Made by a program: the position numbers and the translations under genes
Source of the DNA: Trametes villosa
Taxonomy: Eukaryota > Basidiomycota > Agaricomycetes > Polyporales > Polyporaceae
DNA: 64,000 nucleotides
Reading direction: 5' to 3'
Assembly (NCBI GenBank): GCA_002964805.2
Contig: PUDQ02000079.1
Location: forward strand, 434,001 to 498,000
Part shown: positions 44,547-56,095 of the stretch, one piece after another
How positions within the stretch are numbered: the first letter of the stretch is position 1
How the letters are laid out: each line of letters begins with the position of its first letter
The notes under the pieces: generated by a model
Databases searched by the model: none
Told to the model about the DNA's origin: nothing
Seen by the model: only the letters and a program-made list of their open reading frames with translations

Positions 44547-46782
44547 ATGGACAATCTGCTCGCCATCGGCGTCGGACTCGGCCTGCGCGCGCTCATCGAC
44601 ACGCTCACGCACCACAACCATAGGGTGAACGGCTCGCTCGTCGGCCTCTGGGAGGGCGCCGTGCTCCGGCACTTCATCGCCAAGTACCCCGCCTCGGTCG
44701 ACCCGTACGTCGCGTACGGCTTCCGGCTGCTCATCGACCTGCTCTGGACGAACAGCTGGATGCGCCTCTTCATCACCATCCTCTGGTCCTTCATGGGCAT
44801 GCTCCTCTCCGACGTCTTTGTCGACCTCTACGCCGACCGCCGCTTCCGCCGCTTCACGCGCGCCGTCCGGCACTCCGTCATCTACCCCCTCCTCAGCCTC
44901 TTCTCCCTCAGCCGTAGTCGCAGCCGCTCGAGCGGCGGCGACGGTAGCAACAGGAGCGCGTCGTCCTCGGCGCGCGCGCAGTACTATCAACTTCCCCCTT
45001 CCTCGTCCGGTGCGTCCACCGCGCGCAGCCCTCCATTACAACCTCGTTCCCCAACCGATGTGCCCCCCGGTCCATTCCGCCCGCCCGCGGCGACACCCGT
45101 GCCGCCCCGACGCTCAGCGATGCGCGTCCCCGGTTCTTTCTCTGACCGGGGCTGGTCCGAGACCGACACGAACGCTAGCGGCGGCTCAGGCTCCCGTGCG
45201 CCCTCCATTGGCCCCTCGCGCTCGAACTTGTCGGTGTCTTTCTCCGACTCCCAATCGCCCACGCCCTCTATTACGTCCCCCTCCCAAGAACCCGTACGAC
45301 TAGCTACGCAAGACCTGCCACGACCGCAACCGCGCGAGCCTTCCCGCACCCCGGTGCCAGAGCCATCTCGGACACCGGTGCTGGGGCCTTCACGCACGCC
45401 CGTTCCAACGACATCCCGAACCCCGGTCCAGGAGGTGTCGCGCCCTCCCACTCGCGAGCCGTCCCTTGGGCCAGCACGCCCACGCACACCCTCTGAACTG
45501 GAATATGTCGCTCTCCCTATCATCCCCAATGTCGTCCAACGCACGAACCCGATACGCCCTGTCTTGTCCGACGACGAGCACAGCGTCCACTCCGACCTGC
45601 GGGGTCGCTCATCTGGCCTCACCACGCCTGAGCGCGACGGCGACCGGCCGCGCATCAACGTCTACAGCCCCGAGCCCGTCAAGTCGGGCCTCACGACCCC
45701 CGACCGCCCGTCCACCCCTCACGGGAGCCTGCCCCCAGTGACCGTCCTCGACGAAGCGGGCTCGCACGTCTCCTCGGACGCGAACCCCATCCCGATCCCC
45801 ATCCGCGTGTACGAGCGCAGCGCCGACCCCGAGGACCAGGCACAGACCCGCGCCGCGCTCCTTCACCCGGAGCTCATCCCGGACATCAACACGCCCCAGC
45901 CGAGCCCTGGGCTCGTCCCGCCCGCAGAGTACCTGCAGGACATGAGCCCGAGCCCGGTGCGCACGGACCACCCCGTCAAGATGCCCGAGCCGGAGGTGCG
46001 CTCGAGCATCAGCGCGCCCCCGCCGTACGAGTACCCTCTCGGCAGGGACGGTGAAGGGGACGGCAATGGAGATGGGGAGCGGACGGCGCGCGCGTCGCTG
46101 GTGGAGTCGGACGGGACGCCGGCGGCGAGCGTGATCTCGAACGTGAACGACCGCTCGCGGCTGCTGCAGCGCGCGGAGTCGCTGCGGAGCATCGCGGACG
46201 AGGCGGACAAGCGGCGCGCGGAGCTGGGCAAGCAGCTGCAGGACGCGCGGCGGAACCGGGAGTTCTGGACGGCGTTTCGGGTGAAGCACGAGATGGACCG
46301 CGCGGCGCACGATGCGCGCGAGCTGCATGCGAAGGCGGCGAGACGGTTCTACCAAGGTCGGTGTATGCGTCTGTCGTATGTCTGGGTGTGGTTTTGCTGA
46401 CGGGCTGCGTGGTGTAGCGCACAATATGAAGCCCGAGCCGCAGACGATCGATGTGCACCGGCTCAAGGTCCCGGAGGCTATTGAGAAGGTCGAACAGGCG
46501 TTGTACGACTCCATCGTCACGGGTACGCCCGAGTTGCGCATCATCACTGGCCAGGGGAAACACTCGAAGAACAAAATACCCGCCCTCAAGCTCGCTATCA
46601 TCGGCGCCATGGCAGAGTACGTCCTATCTCTCCGCCCCTTCGTTGAGCAGAGTTCCTGAGACTCAGATTTTGTTCGCAGCTATCACATCGAGGCGACACA
46701 AGACGTTAACAACCCTGGCGTGCTCCTCATCCATCCGCCTGCGGACCCCAACTTCAGAAACGGCCCGTCGACATCATCGTAA
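44547..46782 (+). CDS. Smr-domain protein with membrane-associated N-terminus and disordered middle
   Basis: Exon 1 (from 44547) begins MDNLLAIGVGLGLRALIDTL and has hydrophobic helices (LLIDLLWTNSWMRLFITILW, then FMGMLLSDVFVDLYA), a long Pro/Ser/Arg-rich disordered region with PSRTPV-type repeats (about 45340-45450), then a charged helix (LLQRAESLRSIADEADKRRA) and a DUF1771-like helix (FRVKHEMDRAAHDARELHAK). Exons 2 and 3, after 62- and 67-nt introns, give the Smr core: IDVHRLKVPEAIEKVEQAL, LRIITGQGKHSKNKIPALK, VNNPGVLLIHPP, ending NGPSTSS. Smr domains bind or cut nucleic acids; the H-x-G-H-like part here reads GQGKHSKN. The membrane-type N-terminus is not usual for Smr proteins. Substrate unknown. 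Confidence 0.88.
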
Positions 46783-47004
46783 GCTCGGAATACCCTCGTG
46801 TATAATCGCTTGGTTCGCTCCCCGTCGTCGCTTGTGCTCGGTCATGTATCGGATTGTGTAGTAGTTTTCTTTCTTATCGCTCTTACGACCTCCCTCCGTG
46901 TACGATATCCCTCGAGATCTAGTGCTATATTGATGATGATATTCACGACTCGTACATCCGCGTGCTCTTCGTTCCTCAACTCCTTGTCAACTTCACCAGC
47001 ACGC

Positions 47005-50000
47005 TCACCGGACCTGCGCGAACCCCCCAGTGGAGACCGACTCGGGCAGGGACGCGCCACAGCTGTTCGCGCTGTTCTTGTCCGCGGTGACCTCGATGAC
47101 GACCTCGCCCCCAACGCGGAACACGTCGTAGAAGTCGAAGTGGCAGCGGTTCGGCTGCACGACGCCGTTCACCGTGAGGGTCTTCACGTACGCGGCCGCG
47201 CCGCGCGGGATCGTCTTCTGCACGGAGCGCGCGTCGAAGCCCTTCGTCGTCACCGTCGTGCTCACGTTCAGGTACGAGTTGTGGATTGTGAAGCGCGGCG
47301 TCATCGGCGAGAGCACGAGGAACTGAGAGGTGGAGGGCACTGTGTGGAAGGGACGTCAGCTTCAGCCTTCAAGGTGGGCGTGCCAATAGATGGGGGCGTA
47401 CCCGGGTAGAGGCCGAGGAGGTGGAAGACGAGCAGGGAGGCCATTGCCGCCTGGTCATCATTGCCCGGCAGCCCCCCAGCGGCTTTGGGGATGTACATGA
47501 ACATACTGTCACTTGGAAAATAGATAGGACGAGGCTTACTGATGTCGAAGTTGGTGAACACGACGTCGCGCACCTGGTCGACCGACTGTGCAGGCTTGTT
47601 CGCGTAGTGGTAGCCGATGGGGGTCTGGAAGGAGGGCTCGTTTCCTGCAAGGTAATAGCCAGCCTGTAGACACGGATCAGTTTCGCACATTCAGAAAGCG
47701 CAAGAAACGCTACGTACGCTGAAGAAGTGGTCGAGACGCTTGACAAATGTCTCCTATATATTCCTCGCGGTTAGGGCGTGGTACAAGCAACGAATGGTGC
47801 ACTGTAACACTGGAACGTACGTTTCCACCCATCAACTCGATGAGGTGCGCGGTGTCGTGCGGCGCGAACCTAGAAGCTCACATGTAAGCCGGCCTCCCTC
47901 GTATTGCATGAAGTCGGGCTTACCAGCTGTATTCCCAAGAGGACGACTCGTAGAAACCGACAACGTTGTCGCCCTGGAGAGAGCACTCGCGGTTCTGGTC
48001 CTTGTCGTTAGGCGAGCAGTCGACCGGGTCGGTGTGGACGAAGGTGCCGTTCGACAACCGCTTCTGCGCGAAGCCTGCAGTGACCTGGGGTCAGCACGAT
48101 GTCTCTGACACGTTGGGGTCGACGTACCGTGGAAGCCGTCGCTCACGACAGACGGGTCCCAGACATTGCGGTAGGACTACCCATCTTATTAGGGGTGGAC
48201 GGAGGTCGTCAGACGGGGATATGCTTACCAGCGAGCGGTTGGTGTACTTCGCAACGTCGTCCGTCTTGTTCAGGAGCAAGGCGACCTGGCGAACGGCGAA
48301 GTCTTCAAAGGCGTACTGAGGACATACGGTCAACACCTATTCATATTCAGTGTGTACATCACTTTACCTCCAGCGTCCTGCTGCCCTCACGCGTCTGGCG
48401 ACCGACGCTCTTGGGGTCCAGCACGCCGAAAGGCACAAACCCATACTGCCTGACCAGACCCGTCAGCACCCCCGCAAGCGCGATGAGCAGACCAACGCAC
48501 TTGTACACATCCACCTGCCGTCCCAGCGTGTTCCACTCGGGCGGGTTGATCTCCGCGTCCGCCAACATGGCGGAATACAGCTCCTCGAGGTCAATGCCCA
48601 GCGCGGCCGCCTCGTTGTGGTACGTGATCGCGAAGTGGCCGACGATGGGGTCCGCGCTCGACCCGCCCTGCGTCCACCCAGGGAGGTTGTTCGCGCGGCA
48701 TTCGGGCATCCAGCCGAGCTTGCGCCAGCCGTCGATGTAGTTGTCCACGATCTCCGCGAACTCGGCGGGCGAGTGCAGCGACATGAGCGGGTAGAAGGTC
48801 CGGAAGGTGTCCCAGCTGAGGAATGCGTCAGCGCGAGGTTGGATGACAATGCAATGAGGGCGGGGGGGCATACCTGCAGTAGAGGGAGTCGAAGTACGGG
48901 TGCGTGGTACCTGCGAATGGTCCCTGAGTCTCGCCGGTAGCATTGTTCTGTGAATGCAACCCAGTCAGACGGCCGTTCCCACAGAATAAGAAAGTCGCGT
49001 ACCGGGGTCAACGACGAGCGGTACAGCGACGAGTACAGCATCTCCGTCACGTTCGCGGGCGTGTTCTTCAAGTCGATCTCGACCTTGCGCAGCTTCTCGT
49101 TCCAGAGTGCCTTCGAGCGCGCTTCGATCTCCTCAAAGGACGCGTTGCCGACCTCGCTCTCCGCGTTCGCGCACGCCTGGTCCGTAGACACGAACGAGAT
49201 GCCGACGCGGATGTTCACCTCACGCGGGTGCCCATCGAACGAGAAGAGCGCGCCAGACTCGTACACGCCCCCAATGAGGTTCCGGGTGAGGTTCAGCTGC
49301 GTCTGCCCGAGCCCGTATGCCTGGAAGTTCTCCCTGAAGAGATCGTCAGTCAGCGCATACTAGAGGTGTTGAGGCAAGATGGGCGACGTACGATGTCATT
49401 CCGGTCCAGACGCCGTACTCGCTGAGCTTTTGCTTCCCGCCGTCAAGGATATCGTAGCACGCGAATGCCTGGTAGTTGTACGACCCAGGACCGAAGCTAG
49501 ACACAGTCACAGCGTGTCAGTCCTATGCTCATACCGCGTAATTGCAGTAAGTCATGTATACCTAGAGCCCCACAGCCCGCCCAGGGTGATTCTCCCCTTT
49601 TCGGGGTCAATGTCCATGCGTCCGCCAGCGAAGGACGCAGGGAGGTCGTTGGCCAGGTCGAGCACGAAGTACGGCTTCGACCCCTTGGGGAACGTGAATC
49701 GCTCGAGGCCGGCGCGGCGCGTCGACGTCGCCTCCATTTTGATGCCATTGTCGAGGGTCTGCGCGAAGTAGCCGGGGGATGCATCCTGGTTCATGCAAAC
49801 GTTAGCGAAAGCCAGTCCTAGGAGTATGTGCACGCGCTCACATCGGTGTTGTTCTTCCGGAACCGCTCACGGGCGGCGAGCGTGACAGGGCAGGTGCTGA
49901 ACCCGCCGGGGCAGGTCATGGGCATGATTTCGAAGTTGCCATACGTTCCTGTCGAACGGGGCGAAGTTTACTTAGTAGGTAGAGATCCGTAGGCAAGATA

Positions 50001-50533
50001 CGCGGAGGTGCATACCCAGCGAGGAGCCCGTGCCGCTGTCGTGCATCGGGCTGAGCCCGCGGATCTTCTGCGTTGGGTCGGTGATGTAGCCTGCAAGGCT
50101 GTTCTATCGATTGTTCGGAGGGTGATGCATAAATGGGATAGACGAACCGGCAGGGGCATAGCCCGTTAGGTCCGTCGAGAACTTAGCCTATGGAGCAAAG
50201 CTTCTTTCAACGAAGATGACCTCAAACCGGAGCGTGATCACACACCATGCCGAACGGGACGGATGCTCCGGGGCTAGTGCGCGATGCTCAGCGATATGTC
50301 CGACGCAGACGAGCTGGGGCAAAGGTTCCGTACCAGACATCGCCGAAGTTGTCGGTTCCAATGAAGACGTTCACAAATTCGGTATAGTCGACGTCGTTGG
50401 AGTGGGACGATCCTGCTTTCTTGATCGCGGCAGAGATTCTCTTTTGCACCTGAGGAGATGGCTGAGCGTGGACCGAGCCGAGACTCCAGCAAGAGACGGC
50501 AGCGAGCACCCAGAGCGCACGCATAGCGGCCAT
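47005..50533 (-). CDS. Secreted glycoside hydrolase family 92 alpha-mannosidase
   Basis: GH92 enzymes are calcium-dependent exo-alpha-mannosidases, often alpha-1,2, acting on N-glycans and mannoproteins. The start ATG 50533 opens MAAMRALWVLAAVSCWSLGS, a signal peptide. Family landmarks across many small exons: FVNVFIGTDNFGDVWYGT, GLSPMHDSGTGSSLGTYGNF, VGISFVSTDQACANAESEV, NATGETQGPFAGTTHPYFDS, a WDTFRTFYPLM segment, NNLPGWTQGGSSADPIVGHF, SWEYS...FAPHD, NEPSFQTPIGYHYANKP and the GGLPGNDDQAAMASLLVFHL box. The last exon ends TGGFAQVR at 47005. About 12 exons with introns of 50-70 nt; several exon ends are approximate. Likely extracellular or cell-wall located, degrading fungal or host glycans. 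Confidence 0.93.
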
Positions 50534-51054
50534 CAGTGCGGGGCAGAGGAGCTACCGAGCTTAAGCAGGTCGTGCGCACGACCTTACGTCGGCCGTCACT
50601 TCCTTGCGCGGCTTAAGTACCCTCCTCGACCGGGCCATCGCGGGCGGCGGAGTCGATACGCGATGGCGAGAAGAAGGCGGCAGCACATGCCAGAGTAGCA
50701 GCAACTCGGAGATGTGGGCACGCGTGATCATGGCTTCGCGTTATTGATAGCTGTTTGGCCCACCAAAGGAGCGGGCGGCAGGCTGCGGATGGAGGAGGGG
50801 TGACCATCGGGAGGAGAGCAGCAGGTGTGCAATAGACAGCGAGGTCACAGATCTTCGTGCATCCCGGAGGAAGCGGGCCATCAGAAAGGGCCGTATCTCA
50901 GACAAAGCCGTCGGAGCATAGATATCGCTCGCTATGACATCGAGCAGAAGGTCTCATGATGCTGGGCGCGACGACGTACCGTAAGATCAGAAGCGGTGCA
51001 CATGCAGAGAGGGCCGCTATAAATGCGCTCACTTGTCATACAAGACGGACAACG
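50534..51054. other. Intergenic stretch between the mannosidase and PTH1
   Basis: Promoter of the mannosidase gene and 3' region of the peptidyl-tRNA hydrolase gene, both on the minus strand. Short frames here have no recognisable content. Confidence 0.4.
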
Positions 51055-51730
51055 TTATCGTGACTTGAGGCTCTTCTCTATTACCCGGGTCAGCTCCCTC
51101 CATACCAGGTCCGAGCCGCCGCCGTTGGGGCCCCAGAAGTGTCGCTCCTGTGGGGATAGCGGGCCGAGTACGTAGTCCGCGGGGTCCCCATCCCTGCCGA
51201 TGCCAGCGCGAAGACGATGGAAGGCCAGGTCGCCTCCCAAAGCGGCAATGACACTGCGTACGCCGTTGTGACCATTTGCGGAGCCGCCGAACTTGGGCGA
51301 GATTGTGCAAGGTTTGTGGTCAAGTGAATCGTGAACGACAATCAGGTTTTCGGGGTTGATCGCAGCATGGCGTAGCACCTGCACAACAGGTCGGCCGGTA
51401 ATATTCATCAGGGCCTCTGATGGCAATAGCGAGAGTCAGAAAATATATCCTGAGTTTGACACGGGTGAATGCTTACTTGGTTTGAACAGGGTGAGAGTTA
51501 CCATCTGGTTATTCGGACCGATGGGGACGTCGACGTCGGCTACGTGACCTCCTCTTGCTCTATCTGCCGACATGGAGACACCGAGACGAGCTGCAAGTGT
51601 ATCCACAATGTAATGACCTATACTGTTTCAGGTGAGCGAAGGAAAACATAAACGTGTTTCATCACCTTTACCTGTGCCGCGTCATAGGATGTGTTATGTT
51701 GCCCAGTCCGGCGACGAGGAAGTGCGTCAT
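51055..51730 (-). CDS. PTH1: Peptidyl-tRNA hydrolase, bacterial (Pth1) type
   Basis: Releases peptides from prematurely dropped peptidyl-tRNAs; in fungi the bacterial-type enzyme is usually mitochondrial. The start ATG 51730 gives MTHFLVAGLGNITHPMTRHS, with the GLGN motif and the catalytic His of TRHS (TRHN in bacteria). The next exon holds IGHYIVDTLAARLGVSMSAD and PNNQMVTLTLFKP. The last exon gives ALMNITGRPV (the FMNxSG motif), NLIVVHDSLDHKPCTISPKF (the Asp that positions the His) and GGSANGHNGVRSVIAALGG. It ends KSLKSR. Two introns by eye restore these motifs (H-S at ACAG/TATAGG; K-A at CCATCAG/AGGCC). About 180-190 residues, typical. No obvious mitochondrial presequence is visible before GLGN. 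Confidence 0.93.
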
Positions 51731-52043
51731 GGCGACGTCTATCGTGCAATTTCTCGCTGTAGGTGTAGTCTAGGTAATGGTTCTAATCACAAGCTCAAGA
51801 CCATAGCCGGCTGAAAACTCGGGTGAAGGGTGGAGGGCTGAGGGAGGAAGGCAGGACGCGACGACTCTCCCGCCCCGCGGCGTATTCTGCACAGACGCGA
51901 TCACGTGGAAGCGCCTTACGTAAGCCATGTGCGCCACACGCTCCAGTGCTATGCCCGCACTGGAGTCTGCAGGATTCGTTTATCTTGCCTCTTACTTCCA
52001 TGTCCTCGGTATCATAACCGCCCATTAATCCCCCTCATCGGCC
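51731..52043. promoter_or_regulatory. Shared divergent promoter of PTH1 and the PAQR gene
   Basis: 313 bases between divergent starts. A short hyphenated palindrome (CACTCCAGTGC..GCACTGGAGTC, around 51930-51975) is visible: CCAGTG and CACTGG flank the centre. No TATA box was seen. Confidence 0.4.
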
Positions 52044-53981
52044 ATGGCGACGACAACGACGACAGCAACAGCGACGACGAGTGCGATCCAGGCCCATCCC
52101 ACCGATGCCCGTGCCCGCCGCCCCGTTCGCCGCAGGCTCTCCACCTTCCATGCTGGACGGTACGCTCTGCCCCAGCCGTGCCACCAGCTCCCCCCATCGG
52201 TCGAGGCTCTGGACTTGTCCCTCACGTCGCTCACACCCACTCTCGCTTCGCTGCGCCTCCATGTGCTCACTTACCTCGCCGACCTCGAGACTCGGCTCTC
52301 TCTCCTCGAGTCCCCCATCTCCTCCGAATCGATCAAGGCCAAGGGTGAGCTGACCATGGATGAGGCTCGCGCATGGGCGCAGGACGGCCTCGAGATGCTG
52401 CGCAAGATCCGGGAGGACGTCTGCGCTCATCTGCCGGACTTCACCCTCGACGGCGTCCCCTCGGTCGAAGAGTTCGTCAAGACGCATATGCCGGACGTCT
52501 CCGCACTCCCAGACGTATGCTCACACCTTCCGGACATGCCGGACGTTATGCGCTCGCATCTCCCCGACTTCGACCTTTCGGACGTCCGCTCCCGAATAGA
52601 CGGCGTTCGCACTCGCTTCTCCGACATAGACTTCCATAGACCGCTAGACTACGTCCCGACGCTGTCGAACAGCCTCCAGTCTTTACAGGCGCACCTATCC
52701 TCGATGGACCTCACACAGAGCCTCTACGTCTCATCCTATGCGCCTAGCGCGTCCCTCTCTACCCTTCTCGACAGGGTCCTCTCTTCCCACCTGGTGTCTG
52801 AGATCTCTTCGGACCTCAAGAGTGGAGAGGAGACGCTGGAGAAGGCCGCCCTGGAGATCGCTCGAGCGATGAAACGATCGCTCAACGGGTCGCGGCTGAT
52901 TCAGTACGTCGATCTGCCAGAGAAGTGGCGCAACAATCCGTTTGTCAAGGGCGGTTATAGGTGTGTATCGTTTTGCTGTGACCGGTGATACGGTTGCCCG
53001 GCGCACGTCAATGTGCAGTAAGTCGGTGGCTGACATGCGTCTCACAGATTTATTCCGTTGCATGAATGGCCTCGTCTCGTCCTTTCACTCTTTGCCTTAC
53101 ATAACGAGACGCGTACGTATTTCCCTGTACCCTGCGGCTCCGAGCGCTCACCTCTATGCAGTGAATATCCACACACATCTTATACCCTTCCTGCTATGGT
53201 CCTTTACATTATTCCGACTCTCACCCTACTCCAACGCCTCAGACGCCGATGAGCCAGCGAAGGTCATATTCACCGCCTTCGCGCTCATCTGCCTATTCAC
53301 CAGTGCCCTATGGCACACGATGGCCGGTTGCGCCCACCCGCACGGCATGGACCTCTGCGCGCGCGTCGACTACGTCGGAATTGGCTGGTGAGTGCTCATT
53401 CGCAATTGTAGCGTTGCGACGGGCTCTGACGCGGGCGGTTTGCACAGGCTGATCAGCGCGAGCGTGGGCACCGTCGTCTACTACGGATTCCAGTGCCAGG
53501 AGATGACGCGAAACGCGTTCCTCCTGCTCTGCTTCGCGATCGGCCTGTCTGGGAGCATCTTCCCCTTCATGGGCTGGTTCAACAAGCGCGAGTACAAGGT
53601 ACGCCCGTCTCCAAAAGCGCCTAAACGGAGGCTGACGGCTGGCGCCAGCACGTCCGCATCGCCTTCTTCGTCTCGCTCGCGCTGAGCAGCATCGCGCCCC
53701 TGGCCGAGCTCGCGCGTGCACACGGGCTGCGCGCGATGGGCGCGTTCATCGGCCCAATCGTGCCCTCGCTCGCGGCGTACGTAGTCGGCCTGTGCTTCTA
53801 CGCGACGCACTTCCCCGAGTGCGTGCTCGCGCCGCGCTGGCCGTCGCTGCGGCTGCTCGACTGGCTCGGCGGCGGCTCGCACGCGATCTGGCACGTCTGC
53901 ATCGTGCTCGCGATCAGCCTGCACAAGGCGGGCATGGAGGAGATGAAGCGCGGGATCGGGCACGCGTGCACGCTGGGTTGA
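52044..53981 (+). CDS. PAQR/hemolysin III-family receptor (IZH3/adiponectin receptor-like) with long N-terminal extension
   Basis: Seven-helix membrane protein of the progestin/adipoQ receptor family, linked in fungi to zinc and lipid homeostasis. Exon 1 (52044 on) encodes about 300 residues before the membrane part: Thr-rich start, then helical and acidic segments with repeated PDV/PDF motifs (HLPDFTLDGVPS, THMPDVSALPDV, HLPDMPDV, HLPDFDLSDV). The family signature WRNNPFVKGGYR, IPLHEWPR, HNETLNIHTHLIPF follows, then FTSALWHTMAGC (S-x3-H), ARVDYVGIGW, and GSHAIWHVCIVLA (H-x3-H), the zinc-binding residues of the family. Four introns restore these motifs: R/FIPLHEW, T(L)NIHTH, GW/LISAS and YK/HVRIAFF. 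Ends ...GIGHACTLG. Confidence 0.93.
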
Positions 53982-54427
53982 TGGGGTTGGGGCTGAAGGG
54001 AAGGGTGTATGTATATTGGTTATGGCTGCTTTGCTTTCTTGCTGGCTCGGTTTAGTGTAGTCCCACTTAATGAGACTGCACGCGTTTCTTGTCAAGTTGA
54101 GTGCCCGTCAGGTCACTAGCTCATCAGAGCAGGTAAGCAAATCGGATTCGTAGCAAAAGTATCGAAGTACCCGGTGAGTCCGCGCGTCTGCATCACCGCT
54201 GCGCGCAACACCTTGTGCTCTGAATCCTTTCAATATACACTCTGACGTCCGAGTATGTGTGCGTATGATTACTTCTCCCGCTGTGCTCAAAGCCTCGTAC
54301 GTGAACGGAAAGCTCTGCGTTCTGCTAGTGTATGTCCAGACTATATGGGCGCTTAATGCACAGTAGATGAGTTGTTGCACGGCGCTTGCCACAGCGCGTT
54401 GTGCAGCCTGAGTCTGCTCCCGCCACC
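53982..54427. other. Intergenic stretch between the PAQR gene and TAF12
   Basis: 3' region of the PAQR gene and promoter of TAF12. No gene or clear motif was found. Confidence 0.4.
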
Positions 54428-55917
54428 ATGTCCGCCGTCCCACCCGTCCAGCCCCAGCTGCCCCAGGCGCAACCCCAGCAGCCTCAGCAGCCGCAACAAC
54501 CACAGGCTCAGCCTGTCCCAGCTCAGCCTCAGGCGACCCAGCAGCAACAACAGCAACAGCAGCAGGCGCAAGCGCAAGCGCAAGCACAGGCACAAGCACA
54601 AGCGCAGCCGAACATCATCGCCGCGCTCGGGAATGCGTTCAAGACGCAGACGGGCGACCCGCTCCCGGGCGAGCACATCGCGCAGCTGCTCATCGCGAAC
54701 ATGAGCCAGCTCGGCGAGCTCGCGAAGCAGGGCAAGCTCTCGCAGCAGCAGATCGTGCAGGTGCGCCTCACCCCGCTCTTCGTGCTTTTCATCTTTACCG
54801 AGCCACCCTCTGACACACAAACGACCTATGTGCAATGTGCAGCTCAAACAATACGCGGACAAGCACAAAGCGGCCTCCGGGTCCACTTCAGGCGCCGCCG
54901 CGACACAGGTACGTCCTCCATCCCCCATGCCCCCCTCCGCGCGCGCCCAGAAGCGCAAGACGCCGATGCCGACCTCGCACCGCCAGCAGTCGCAGCAACC
55001 CACGACGCAAGCCGCCGCCGCGGGTGCAGCGAACCCCGCGTTCAAGCACGCGAGCCCGAGCCCGTTCCTCGGCGCGACACCCACCGCCGCCGCGCCGATC
55101 ACGGCGACGCTCCCCGCGGCGACGCAGGGCGCGGTGCAGTGGCAGCCCGCGCAGCAGGGCCGGCCGACGCTCACGGGCGGGATACCCAGCGGCCGCGTCG
55201 CAGGTGAGCCTCCGCTTCCGTTTGTGTTTGTGTTTGTGGAGGCTGGGGCTAGGGAAGTGCTGACGGAGGCTCGGGCGGACAGGCGCGCCGCCGCAGGTCA
55301 CGAAGCCACAGGACGACACGACGGTGCTGACGCTCGACGACAGCCGCTCGCGGCGGAAGGCGACGCCGGGCGACCAGAGCATGCGCCGCTCGATCCAGGA
55401 CCTCGTCTCCAGCATCGACCCGAACGTCAAGATCGAGCCCGAGGTCGAGGATGTGAGTTCCCCCCGTTCACGCTGTGGCTGACCCACGATCGCGCTGCCG
55501 AGTTGTCGAGCTGTGGCTAACGGGCGCATTGTGGTGTAGCTCCTGCTGGACATCGCGGACGAGTTCATCGACTCGGTGACCAACTTCGGCTGCCGGCTCG
55601 CGAAGCACCGCGGCGGCGACACGCTCGAGGTCAAAGACCTCCAGCTGCACCTCGGTATGTCCCCCTTCCGTCTCCGCCCTTCAAATAAGCGCATGCATCT
55701 CGAACATCCGCCCCCTGTCGCAGAACGCAACCACAACATCCGTATCCCCGGCTTCGCGTCCGACGAGGCGCGAATATCCCTGTCGCAGGCCGCGATCGCG
55801 CCCGCCGCCGGCGCGGCGGGCACGTCGAAGAAGGGCGCGCAGAACGCGCAGATGACCCTGCGCAGCCACCGGCTCTCACAGGTGCAGTTCGCCAAGAAAG
55901 AGGCGAAGCTCATGTAG
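54428..55917 (+). CDS. TAF12: TFIID/SAGA subunit TAF12
   Basis: A histone-fold protein shared by TFIID and SAGA that pairs with TAF4 or Ada1. The start ATG 54428 lies in a CGCCACC context. The N-terminus is Gln/Pro/Ala-rich with a Q run and an alternating QA run (about 54540-54610). A short helical domain follows ([33 protein letters not shown]). After three introns comes the linker PSS-type region with [20 protein letters not shown] and [15 protein letters not shown], and then the histone fold over two exons: [55 protein letters not shown]. The histone fold is nearly identical in pattern to yeast and human TAF12. It ends KKEAKLM at 55917, convergent with the next gene. Confidence 0.93.
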
Positions 55918-56095
55918 ATTCTGTCCCCTGTGCGCCGTTATGTTGCTTGCACCGCCGTTCTGTCGTTATCATGTGTTGCCTCGTCGCATTGTAGTATCAT
56001 ATGTACTTGTAATCTAGTGTGTTATATTGAGGTCAGGTCCGTCATAAGCTTTCTCTCCCTCCTTCTCTCCATATCGCCGCAAAGCTGCCCATATG

